Source of the DNA: an uncultured Clostridia bacterium | GTDB taxonomy: Bacteria; Bacillota; Clostridia; UBA1381 | NCBI GenBank assembly: GCA_959602045.1 | Contig: CAUGRT010000039.1 | Location: 1-26,124, forward strand | Reading direction: 5' to 3' | DNA: 26,124 nt | In this document: positions 6,856 to 14,961 of the stretch, one piece after another | How the letters are laid out: each line of letters starts with the position of its first letter | Numbering within the stretch: position 1 is the stretch's first letter | Notes under the pieces: model-generated | What the model saw: only the letters and a program-made list of their open reading frames with translations | Database searches by the model: none | What the model was told of the DNA's origin: nothing | Program-made: the position numbers and the translations under genes

Positions 6856-9800
6856 ATGAATAACAAATTTTTCAAACGTATTGCAGCTTCTTTTGTTTCC
6901 GCTTGCCTTCTTATTTCGAGTTCGGCGGTATTTGCGGAGGCAAATGATCTTTTTGCGATGCCGTCCGAATCTATCAGCAAAGCAGGCGAAAATGAACAGG
7001 TTCGCATTATTGTTGAGCTTGAAGACGCACCGCTTCTTTCCTACGGCGAAAAAATCAGTACCTATTCCGGTGTTTCCGATTTTCTCGCGTCAAATGAAGC
7101 TCAAGGGATTGAGCAAAAGCTTGAACAAAGCCGCAAAGCCGTAAAAAAAGCGCTGGTACAAAGCGGCATGGATTTTACGGTCAAGCGCGAATATTCCACG
7201 GTAATGAACGGTTTGGCGGTGGAGGCTGATCTTGCCGACATTGAAGCAATCCGGGAAACCGATGGCGTAAAAGACGCTTTTGTGGCGGAATTTTATAACG
7301 TTCCCGAACCGATCAATACCTATTCGGGCGGCGGAGTTTCCGCAATCGGCGGCGATATTGTCAGCGAAAAGCTGGGACTTACCGGCAAAAACAGCACCGT
7401 TGCAATTCTCGATACCGGTCTTGATTTATCTCATCCGGCTTTTGCATCGGTAAACAGTCCGAAGTATTCCATGGATGATATTGAAGATGTAATTAAAAAC
7501 AATAAAATGACGATCGGGAAGCTGAATGTTTCCAAAGTCTACATCAGCGACAAAATCCCGTATGCGTATGATTATGCCGATGTGGACACCAATGTTTCGG
7601 GCGGTGATTCCCATGGCACGCATGTTGCCGGAATTGTGGGCGCAAACAGCGGCGGAGTCGTTGAGGGCGTTGCTCCCGACGCACAGCTTTTGATTATGAA
7701 GGTTTTCGGCGATTCTTCGGGCGGCGCATACGATGATGATATTTTGGCGGCGCTTGACGATTCCGTAAAATTCGGGGTAGACTCCATCAATATGAGTCTG
7801 GGTTCAACCGCGGGATTTTCCGAAAGTGCCTATAAATCTATGCGTGAGGTTTATAAGCGTGTAAAAGATTCGGGGATTGCCCTGTATTGTGCTGCCGGAA
7901 ACGAATATAGCTCAACCTATCAGAATACCGCAGGTAATGACTTGCCGAAAGCAAGCGAACCCGACAACGGCGTAGTAGCTTCGCCGTCTACCTATGAAGC
8001 GGCTCTTTCGGTTGCAAGTATGAATAATATTGAAACCACCTCGGTATATCTGCTTGCAAACGGCAGAAAAATTCGCTATAACGACCCTGCCGAAAAGATG
8101 AGCAGTCAGCTTATATCACTGTCCGGCACATTTGAGTATGTTGATTGCGGTATAGGTGCGTCAGCGGATTTTATCAATAAAAATTTAAAGGGAAAAATCG
8201 CATTAATTCAGCGTGCGGGGGAGGAGAACGGAGAAATTCTTACCTTTGCCCAAAAAGAAGCAAACGCTAAAAATTCGGGTGCGGTTGCCGCTGTCATTTA
8301 TGATAATGTGGACGGCACTCTGATCAATATGTCAACCGACAATAAGATACCATGCGTGTTTATCAGCAAAGCGGACGGTGAATATCTTTGCGCGCAAACG
8401 AACAAACAGCTTTCCGTAAGCGAAGATTATGTTGACAGCTTTAAAGACAGTTACAGCGGAAGAATGAGTGATTTTTCATCTTGGGGGGTTACGCCCGATT
8501 TAAAATTAAAGCCGGAAATCACCGCCCCCGGAGGAGATATTTACTCCACACTTCCGAACGGACTTTACGGGAATATGAGCGGTACATCAATGGCATCGCC
8601 TCATATGGCAGGTGCGGCGGCTGTTATGGAGCAATATATTCTTGAAAATAAAGACGGACTGAACATGACAGCCGAACAGAGAACAAGTCTTTTCAACGCT
8701 CTGATGATGAGTACGGCGATACCGATTCAAGACGAAAACAAGATCCCGTATTCACCGAGAAAGCAGGGAGCAGGGCTGGTTCAGCTGCAAAATGCCGTAA
8801 AGACAAACGCATTTCTTTTAAATGCTGACAACAGCAGACCGAAAGCCGAAATAGGTTATAATGAAAGCGGAAATTACTCATTTAATTTTAAGGCAGTTTC
8901 GATGTGTGACAGCGCTATCGAATATGAACCGTCAGTAACCGTTCTCACAGAGGATACCGTGACCGAAAACGGTGTTGTCTATATGGCGCAAAAAGCAAGG
9001 GTACTTTCGGGTGACGAGGTTACAGTCACCGTTCCGAAAAAAATAACACTTGCGGCGGACGGGGAAACCGAAGTCAATGTGAAAATCGAATTGACCGAAA
9101 AAGGCAAAGCAAATTTAAAAAATGATTTCCCGAACGGAATTTATATTGAGGGTTATGTAACACTGAATCCGATACAAAGCGATGAGGTTACGCTTTCTTA
9201 TCCGTTTATGGGATTTTTCGGAGATTGGCAGGCGCTACCTATATTTGATTCTGATATCTACGATGACGAAACGGCATCAATCTGCGAAACGCAAATCGGA
9301 CAGTTCAGAAATAGCGACGGCGGCGGATATATTCTCGGTCACAATTACTATGTTGACGGTTCGGAGGAATATAATGCTGATAAAATTGCGATAAAAGGAA
9401 ACGAATCCGGCAAAAATGTTACTGCTGCTGTTTCGCTCTTGAGAAATGCCGACAAGCTCACATTTTCGGTAGAGGATTCCGATGGAACGACCGTTTACAG
9501 CGAAAGTATGGCAAAGGTTTCGAAGACGTATCATTCGTCAGAGGGATTTTATACGCCTATGGCGGCAAAAGGCTGGACGCCGTTTGATGCGTGGAACTCG
9601 CCGCTTGACGATGGGAATTATATCTACAAAATCACGGCAGCTTTCGGCAGCCGCGAAGAAACAAAAGCTTTTCCGATTGTAATAGACAGTATAGCGCCTG
9701 AGGTTGTATCAAGCAGAATTGAGGGGGCAAGCTGGATTGTCAGTGTTCGTGACAACCACTATATTCAAGGCGTGTGCGCAACGGCAAACGGCAATGCACC

Positions 9801-10839
9801 AATCACAGAATGGACAGAACCGGACGCTGTATCGGCAGGGGCAGCCTCAGAAATTACATTTGATTTATCATCTCCCGAGTTTAAGGGACTGTCGCAGGCA
9901 AAAATTGCCCTGATAGATTACGCCGGAAACACATATCTTTCAGATTACTACTCACTTTCGGGTGCGTCAATCGTATATCCGCAGTCGGTAACGCTTGACA
10001 AATCATCGCTAATAATAAGCGAGGGCGAAAGTGCAAGGCTTGCGGCTGATGTTTTACCGAAGAATGCTTCGAACAGAACAGTTACTTGGAGTACCTCTGA
10101 CGTAGCTGTGGCGGAAATCTCTCAAAGCGGTGAGATACAAGCAAAAAAAGCCGGAAAAGCAGTCATTACTGCTGAAACCGTCAATGGAATAAAAGCGAGC
10201 TGTGAGATAACCGTCAATGCAAAAACGGAGGAAACACTTCCTGTTACGGCAGCCGTTACGGCAAAGAAAAGTATCTTTACCGGGGATATCATACCCTTTG
10301 GATTCCGGCTCGGAAACATGAAAAAGGTTGCGACTGTTTCTTTTACATTCCAAAAGGACGATGTTTTGCAGTATGCGAATTTAATCGGCAAGAACGGTTT
10401 TACGCCGCTCGGAATCAAATGGAATGATGATAATACTGCAACGATAGCGCTGGCGTATCTTCAAAACGGCGCCGGTGGCAGTGTAACCAAAACAGAATTT
10501 TTTGATGTTGCGGAAGTTCAGTTTAAAGAAATCCTTGAAGATATGTCTGTCGGGATAAAGCTTATTGAGTTTTCAGCCGCCGGATATGATGAGAACGGAA
10601 AAACGGTTTACTTTACAACAAAGATTACCTCGCAAAATGCAGCTACGATCATAAGCAGTCAGCCAAGCTGTGATGTGAATCATGACGGAGTCATTGATCT
10701 TCTCGACATTACATATTGCCAGAAATATTACCGAAAAGGCGAGAGTTCGTCCGATTGGAATGATTTTAAGCATTGCGACCTGGATGGGAATGGTCTGATT
10801 GATATACAGGATTTAATTATTATTCTGAAAGCAATGTAA
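6856..10839 (+). CDS. Secreted S8 subtilisin-like protease with Big_2, cohesin-like and dockerin tail
   Basis: A 1327-residue exported serine protease. A signal peptide (1-27, ending AVFA) and an I9-type inhibitor propeptide (about 48-150) precede the S8 catalytic domain. The catalytic set is visible: Asp186 (AILDTGLD), His253 (DSHGTHVAG), oxyanion Asn349 (CAAGNE) and Ser578 (SGTSMASPHMAG). A PA domain is inserted (about 430-510), as in lactocepin and C5a-peptidase relatives, and an Fn3-like domain follows the catalytic part. The tail is Big_2 (about 1038-1120), cohesin-like (about 1128-1262) and dockerin (1272-1327, loops DVNHDGVIDLLD and DLDGNGLIDIQD). The likely job is degradation of extracellular protein while docked at the surface. 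The ribosome site AAAGGA is about 15 nt from the ATG, longer than usual; the signal peptide fixes the start. No clear terminator is seen behind it. Confidence 0.93.
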   Translation: MNNKFFKRIAASFVSACLLISSSAVFAEANDLFAMPSESISKAGENEQVRIIVELEDAPLLSYGEKISTYSGVSDFLASNEAQGIEQKLEQSRKAVKKALVQSGMDFTVKREYSTVMNGLAVEADLADIEAIRETDGVKDAFVAEFYNVPEPINTYSGGGVSAIGGDIVSEKLGLTGKNSTVAILDTGLDLSHPAFASVNSPKYSMDDIEDVIKNNKMTIGKLNVSKVYISDKIPYAYDYADVDTNVSGGDSHGTHVAGIVGANSGGVVEGVAPDAQLLIMKVFGDSSGGAYDDDILAALDDSVKFGVDSINMSLGSTAGFSESAYKSMREVYKRVKDSGIALYCAAGNEYSSTYQNTAGNDLPKASEPDNGVVASPSTYEAALSVASMNNIETTSVYLLANGRKIRYNDPAEKMSSQLISLSGTFEYVDCGIGASADFINKNLKGKIALIQRAGEENGEILTFAQKEANAKNSGAVAAVIYDNVDGTLINMSTDNKIPCVFISKADGEYLCAQTNKQLSVSEDYVDSFKDSYSGRMSDFSSWGVTPDLKLKPEITAPGGDIYSTLPNGLYGNMSGTSMASPHMAGAAAVMEQYILENKDGLNMTAEQRTSLFNALMMSTAIPIQDENKIPYSPRKQGAGLVQLQNAVKTNAFLLNADNSRPKAEIGYNESGNYSFNFKAVSMCDSAIEYEPSVTVLTEDTVTENGVVYMAQKARVLSGDEVTVTVPKKITLAADGETEVNVKIELTEKGKANLKNDFPNGIYIEGYVTLNPIQSDEVTLSYPFMGFFGDWQALPIFDSDIYDDETASICETQIGQFRNSDGGGYILGHNYYVDGSEEYNADKIAIKGNESGKNVTAAVSLLRNADKLTFSVEDSDGTTVYSESMAKVSKTYHSSEGFYTPMAAKGWTPFDAWNSPLDDGNYIYKITAAFGSREETKAFPIVIDSIAPEVVSSRIEGASWIVSVRDNHYIQGVCATANGNAPITEWTEPDAVSAGAASEITFDLSSPEFKGLSQAKIALIDYAGNTYLSDYYSLSGASIVYPQSVTLDKSSLIISEGESARLAADVLPKNASNRTVTWSTSDVAVAEISQSGEIQAKKAGKAVITAETVNGIKASCEITVNAKTEETLPVTAAVTAKKSIFTGDIIPFGFRLGNMKKVATVSFTFQKDDVLQYANLIGKNGFTPLGIKWNDDNTATIALAYLQNGAGGSVTKTEFFDVAEVQFKEILEDMSVGIKLIEFSAAGYDENGKTVYFTTKITSQNAATIISSQPSCDVNHDGVIDLLDITYCQKYYRKGESSSDWNDFKHCDLDGNGLIDIQDLIIILKAM

Positions 10840-10934
10840 ATTTTCTGTGTAGGGAATTGGGATGTAAATATGTCGGAGCTTATGAAATGAAGACGTTGCA
10901 GAAATACGCTGCTTTAAAAGGATGAATCAACGCC

Positions 10935-10963
10935 TTGACAACGCAGAGGAAATGTTGTATTAT
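10935..10963 (+). promoter_or_regulatory. Promoter of the LytTR response regulator gene
   Basis: TTGACA (10935-10940), a 17-bp spacer and TATTAT (10958-10963). The predicted start near 10970 lies inside an upstream in-frame extension of the regulator ORF, so the real start codon is the later ATG at 11027. Confidence 0.72.
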
Positions 10964-11026
10964 AAGACGAGAATCAGAGCCTATGAGGATTTTCGGCTTC
11001 GGGCGCGGAAAGGAACCGTTATAAAG

Positions 11027-11740
11027 ATGCGTATTGCGATTTGCGATGATGAAAAAGCAGCAGTGAAACAGACAGATTGTATCGTACAGAAAGTTTTTCG
11101 CGACATGCAATTGAACTGTGAAGTGGATTTGTTTACAGATTTAACGGAGCTGCTGAAAAATAAGGAAAAGTACCAGTTGGTTTTTCTTGATATTGAATTT
11201 GAAAATTCGGAGAAAAACGGCGTTTGGGCGGCACAGCAGATTAAGGCAGACAATATGGGTTGTCTGATTATATTTACAACCGATTATGAAGTGTATATTG
11301 ATGACGTGATTGGGAAATATGCGTTTCGGTATTGGCCCAAACCTGTCAATGAGGAACGTTTGCGGAAATGTATCCAGGTGATTTTAGAGCATATGCAGAT
11401 GATTACTGTGGAAACCTGCGATGAAAATGGTGATGGGAAGCGAAGCATAGAGTTGTATCAGCGCGATATTTTATATCTGACGCCCGACTTCAAACGGTGC
11501 CGGATCGTCACAACACATGGCGAATACCTCACAAAAACCGCCTTTAAAGACATGAAAGACTTGCTGATTGATAAGTATTTTTGCGAGTGTCACGGCAGTT
11601 ATTTTGTGAATTTGCAGTATGTTGAAAGCTTTAATTCAAAAAGCGTATACTTAAGCTGCGGAGATAAAACGTATACGGTACATATGTCAAGAAGACGGTA
11701 CAAGGATTTTAGAAAAAAACTTTGTATGACGGACGGATAG
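11027..11740 (+). CDS. LytTR-family response regulator
   Basis: A 237-residue cytoplasmic regulator of the AgrA/VirR type. The N-terminal receiver domain (about 1-120) has the acidic pair Asp8-Asp9, phospho-acceptor Asp55 (LVFLDIEF), Thr84/Thr85 and Lys105 (WPKPVNEER). The C-terminal half (about 135-235) is a LytTR DNA-binding domain (DILYL, then CHGSYFVNL and MSRRRYKDF). The ATG at 11027 is chosen because the receiver begins there with MRIAICDDE, GGAAAGGAA lies about 12 bp upstream, and the promoter sits inside the longer frame. No histidine kinase is adjacent, so the partner is elsewhere or absent. LytTR proteins bind pairs of direct repeats about 21 bp apart; exactly such a pair precedes the next gene, the likely target. 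Confidence 0.93.
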   Translation: MRIAICDDEKAAVKQTDCIVQKVFRDMQLNCEVDLFTDLTELLKNKEKYQLVFLDIEFENSEKNGVWAAQQIKADNMGCLIIFTTDYEVYIDDVIGKYAFRYWPKPVNEERLRKCIQVILEHMQMITVETCDENGDGKRSIELYQRDILYLTPDFKRCRIVTTHGEYLTKTAFKDMKDLLIDKYFCECHGSYFVNLQYVESFNSKSVYLSCGDKTYTVHMSRRRYKDFRKKLCMTDG

Positions 11741-11764
11741 CCGTCATAAGAATCGGGAAAAACG

Positions 11765-11808
11765 ATAAGACATTGAATTTTTATGGGAAATTCAATGTCT
11801 TATTTTTT
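11765..11808. terminator. Intrinsic terminator after the response regulator
   Basis: A 16-bp stem (arms 11765-11780 and 11788-11803, 7-nt loop) is followed by TTTTTT. It insulates the regulator gene from the LRR gene downstream, which has its own promoter. Confidence 0.9.
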
Positions 11809-11813
11809 AGAAT

Positions 11814-11851
11814 GACCACTTTTTCCAAAAAAACGACCACTTTTTCCAAAA
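11814..11851 (+). promoter_or_regulatory. Tandem 17-bp repeats, probable LytTR operator
   Basis: GACCACTTTTTCCAAAA occurs at 11814-11830 and again, identical, at 11835-11851, a 21-bp period. The second copy ends 3 bp before the -35 of the next promoter. Paired direct repeats with a 21-bp spacing just upstream of -35 are the known layout for LytTR activators. The core differs from the AgrA consensus, so specificity is inferred from position. Confidence 0.75.
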
Positions 11852-11854
11852 TTG

Positions 11855-11883
11855 TTTACAAGCCGTAAAATAGTGTGTATAAT
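11855..11883 (+). promoter_or_regulatory. Promoter of the LRR/Cu-amine-oxidase-N-like gene
   Basis: TTTACA (11855-11860), a 17-bp spacer and a perfect TATAAT (11878-11883). Start expected near 11890. The tandem repeats directly abut the -35. Confidence 0.85.
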
Positions 11884-11934
11884 TTGTGCTGAGTGATGGG
11901 GATGTTCATGGTTATTTTAAGGGGAGGAAATGGT

Positions 11935-13575
11935 ATGAAAAAAATCTTAACATTCATATTGAGTTTGGCACTTATGCCGATTACGGCAAATGTATTTGCG
12001 CAAAATACACTGCATGAGTATGTTGACGATCAGGGAAATATCTATGAATACAGTGAGGGCAGTGTCGGATATTATGGAATTAGAAAAATTACATTAGGTG
12101 AAAATTCTGATATTCTAAGCATCCCCGGAGAAATAGATGGGTTAAAATTTGGAGGGATGAATACTCGGTATGATCCTATACCGGCAGAAATAAAGCAGAT
12201 TCATTTACCCGAAACGATTTCAAAAAATATAAAAGTTTCTTTTTATGGAATGAAGAATCTTGAAACAGTTACACTGCCGAAAAATATGGAAATATTAAAT
12301 GAGGATATGTTTTATGGCTGCGGCAATTTAAAGAATATAGAAATTCCGGATACGGTCAGTGAAATCGGAACGCATTGCTTTAAAGATTGCTCCTCTTTGA
12401 CAAGTATTACTTTACCGCAGGGAGTGAAGCGTATTGGAATGGGAGCCTTTAATGGATGTACGGAGTTAAGGTCGGTAGAATGGAACAAGACGGCTGAAAT
12501 GGTATATGGTGATGTTTTTGACGGAACAAAATATCTTAAAGAGCAGCCTGACGGTTTTCTTCTGATAAAGAACAATACGGAGTTATATAGATACGGCGCA
12601 GATTCGAAGATTGCTGAAATACCGGAAGGGGTAGAATCCATACATACAGGGGCATTTGCAGATACTGATGTAGAAAAGATTATTTGCCCGAAGTCGTTTA
12701 CCAAAATCGGAAATGGCGCATTTGCTCAGGAGGATAAGCTAAGGGAGATGGAATTTAAAGGCGAAATCAGTTTTATGGAAACGGCGGCATTTTCGGGTTG
12801 TGCTTCGTTGGAACAGCCGATTATTCCTGAGCATGTGACAGAAATACCGGATGATTGTTTTCGGGCATGCTATGGAATGAAATCAGCGGTTATTCCAGAG
12901 TCTGTTCAATATATCGGAAAAGGTGCATTTGCGGAATGTATAAATCTGTCAAGTCTTGAAGTCAAGGGCGCTGCAAGAATAGAATTTGCATTTGGAGATA
13001 CAAAATTGAATAAGAATAATGTTAAGTGGAATGAGAACGCGGTGTATCTTCCGGCTTTAAACGGCGATCAATATGCCGGTGATCCATTGGGGTTTCTGTT
13101 TGATGTTCCGACGCAGACCGAAAAACCTGTTCCGGCGGAAACAACAGCTCCCAAGCCGACCGAAACACCATCAGTCACTGCATCACCAACAGCATCCGTG
13201 GTTCCGACAACGAAGCCTCTGAATAAGATTACAGTGTCTGCCGATGGTGCAAAAATAAAGGTGAATATCAATGAAAATACGGTTAATTTCCCCGATGCGC
13301 AGCCGTTTGTTGACGAAAATGACCGTACACAGATACCGATTCGGGCTATTGCGGAGACTCTGGATTTTGATGTTTCATGGGATGGCGAAACCAAAACAGC
13401 CTTATTGAAGAAGGGAAATCTGACGCTGACCATACAAATCGGTGCGAATACGCTCAAGAAAAACGGTGAAACCATCGTTATGGACACTGTTGCACGGGTA
13501 TCAGAAGACAGAACATATATTCCTCTGCGCTTTATCGGCGAGGCGTTTGGTTATCAGGTGGAATGGATGAACTGA
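11935..13575 (+). CDS. Secreted LRR protein with copper-amine-oxidase-N-like domain
   Basis: A 546-residue exported protein. A signal peptide (about 1-22, ending NVFA) precedes BspA/LRR_5 repeats (about 60-390) with C-x2-L and IP-x2-V elements. A Pro/Thr/Ser-rich linker (about 395-430) leads to a Cu_amine_oxidN1-type domain (PF07833, about 432-546) with the typical two half-repeats, IPIRAIAETL and IPLRFIGEAFG. Despite its name that domain is a common wall-associated module in Clostridia and does not imply oxidase activity. The protein stops at VEWMN, where family members usually continue for a last strand, so the C-terminus is slightly short. The start at 11935 has GGGGAGG about 8 bp upstream and a clean signal peptide, unlike the upstream in-frame ATG at 11893. 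It has neither dockerin nor SLH, so it is separate from the cohesin/dockerin set. Confidence 0.88.
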   Translation: MKKILTFILSLALMPITANVFAQNTLHEYVDDQGNIYEYSEGSVGYYGIRKITLGENSDILSIPGEIDGLKFGGMNTRYDPIPAEIKQIHLPETISKNIKVSFYGMKNLETVTLPKNMEILNEDMFYGCGNLKNIEIPDTVSEIGTHCFKDCSSLTSITLPQGVKRIGMGAFNGCTELRSVEWNKTAEMVYGDVFDGTKYLKEQPDGFLLIKNNTELYRYGADSKIAEIPEGVESIHTGAFADTDVEKIICPKSFTKIGNGAFAQEDKLREMEFKGEISFMETAAFSGCASLEQPIIPEHVTEIPDDCFRACYGMKSAVIPESVQYIGKGAFAECINLSSLEVKGAARIEFAFGDTKLNKNNVKWNENAVYLPALNGDQYAGDPLGFLFDVPTQTEKPVPAETTAPKPTETPSVTASPTASVVPTTKPLNKITVSADGAKIKVNINENTVNFPDAQPFVDENDRTQIPIRAIAETLDFDVSWDGETKTALLKKGNLTLTIQIGANTLKKNGETIVMDTVARVSEDRTYIPLRFIGEAFGYQVEWMN

Positions 13576-13636
13576 TAAAATATGCATTTGGCATCCATGG
13601 ATGGTGCGCCGAAAAGATTTTCTGAAATAAAAAAAA

Positions 13637-13677
13637 CGGGAGCTGTAAAGGCAAAAGCTTTTACAACTCCTGTTTTT
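13637..13677. terminator. Bidirectional terminator between convergent genes
   Basis: A long stem with one mismatch (arms about 13637-13652 and 13657-13672, AAAA loop) has an A-run on its left and TTTTT on its right. It can end both the rightward LRR gene and the leftward reductase operon. Confidence 0.88.
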
Positions 13678-13697
13678 ATTAGGGAGAAGCGGGAATT

Positions 13698-14585
13698 TTA
13701 CCAATTCTTCTTTTCTTTTGAGCAATCATCGTTATGATTTCTTGTTTCGACCATACCCACAAACCACTCAACCATAGCAGGATCATTATGGGAGAAGAAA
13801 GCGCTTTCTTTTTTATCCAAATCGGAAATTTTCGACATATCCTCGTCCGCCAGGCTGAAATCAAATACGTTGAAATTTTCCTCCATGCGCTCGATATGCG
13901 TTGATTTCGGGATAACGATTACACCGCGCTGAATGTTCCAGCGAAGCATTACCTGCGCCGCGGTTTTGTTGTATTTTTGAGCGATTTCACCTACAACGGG
14001 ATTCTCAAAAATACCTTGTCTGCCCTCACCGAACGGCCCCCATGCTTCCAGGTGAATCTCATATTTATCCGCCCACTTTTTCAATTCCTTTTGCTGATTG
14101 AAAATATGGGTTTCCATCTGATTAACCATAGGCTTGATTCGGTTAAATGCTGCAAAGTCCACCATGCGGTCAGCATAGAAATTGGAAATCCCGATTGCGC
14201 GGATTTTACCGGTATCGTAAAGCTCCTCCAATGCGCGCCATGCACCGTAATAATCCGAAAACGGTTGATGCAGCAGCACTAAATCAAGATAGTCGGTTTT
14301 GAGCTTTTTCATGGACTCTGCGATGGACGCTTTTGTTTTTTCATAACCGTAATTGTCAATCCATACTTTGGTTGTGATGAAAATATCTTTTCTGGGGATG
14401 CCGGATTTGAGAATTGCCGAGCCGACTTCCTCTTCATTAAAATATGCCTGTGCCGTGTCGATATGCCGATACCCGACTTTTAAGGCGTCGAGTACGCAGC
14501 GTTCACATTCCTCTTTTGTAACCTGATATACGCCGTAGCCGAGAATCGGCATTTTTACGCCGTTTGATAATGTAACATATTCCAT
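13698..14585 (-). CDS. Aldo/keto reductase
   Basis: A 295-residue cytoplasmic NAD(P)H-dependent oxidoreductase of the AKR superfamily (TIM barrel). The catalytic tetrad is complete: Asp43, Tyr48 (HIDTAQAY), Lys73 (TTKVW) and His106 (LLHQP). The family signatures IGISNF and IPKSTHIERM, the latter contacting the cofactor phosphate, are also present. The best guess is reduction of small carbonyl compounds; the substrate cannot be read from sequence. The tail after about residue 275 is charged and slightly longer than typical. It is the last gene of the leftward redox cluster, 36 bp after the carboxymuconolactone-decarboxylase-like gene, and ends just before a bidirectional terminator. The start follows AAAGGAAG. 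Confidence 0.92.
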   Translation of the reverse strand: MEYVTLSNGVKMPILGYGVYQVTKEECERCVLDALKVGYRHIDTAQAYFNEEEVGSAILKSGIPRKDIFITTKVWIDNYGYEKTKASIAESMKKLKTDYLDLVLLHQPFSDYYGAWRALEELYDTGKIRAIGISNFYADRMVDFAAFNRIKPMVNQMETHIFNQQKELKKWADKYEIHLEAWGPFGEGRQGIFENPVVGEIAQKYNKTAAQVMLRWNIQRGVIVIPKSTHIERMEENFNVFDFSLADEDMSKISDLDKKESAFFSHNDPAMVEWFVGMVETRNHNDDCSKEKKNW

Positions 14586-14621
14586 AAATCATACTTCCTT
14601 TCTGTGCCAAAAGCACCCATA

Positions 14622-14939
14622 TCAATCAAAAATCTCTTTTGCCATCCGGAATGCCGCCCAGGCTTTGGGCCAGCCGACATAGAATGCGGCGTGCGTAATG
14701 ATTTCGGCGATTTCCTGCTTGGTTACGCCGTGATTTTTTGCATTTTCAATATGAAATTTCAAGGAGCTGTCCAGGATACCGCTTGCCATCAGCGCCGTTA
14801 CCGTAACGATACTTCTGTCTCTTGCGGATAGCTGTTCTTCTCTTGCCCATACCTCGCCGAACAGTACATCATCGTTCAGCTCTGCAAATTTCGGAGCAAA
14901 ATCTCCGAGTTCATCTCTTCCTGCTGTTACCTTTGCCAT
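14622..14939 (-). CDS. Carboxymuconolactone decarboxylase family protein
   Basis: A 105-residue small all-helical protein of the CMD/AhpD-like family. The family core is visible: DRSIVTVTALMASG, then FHIENAKNHG and HAAFYVGWPKAW. It lacks the Cys-x2-Cys of peroxidase-type AhpD, so it is closer to the decarboxylase-like branch, whose members mostly have unknown substrates. It lies between two aldo/keto reductases in one operon, 22 bp after the upstream one, and cupin plus CMD-like pairs are common in such clusters. GGAGGG precedes the ATG by about 8 bp. A role in processing reactive or aromatic carbonyls is a guess from context. Confidence 0.88.
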   Translation of the reverse strand: MAKVTAGRDELGDFAPKFAELNDDVLFGEVWAREEQLSARDRSIVTVTALMASGILDSSLKFHIENAKNHGVTKQEIAEIITHAAFYVGWPKAWAAFRMAKEIFD

Positions 14940-14961
14940 GAAAAATCCCTCCGTTCAAAAA

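Noticed and set aside
10922..11026. 35-residue N-terminal extension of the response regulator
   Set aside because: The promoter at 10935-10963 lies inside it and receiver domains begin at MRIAICDDE.
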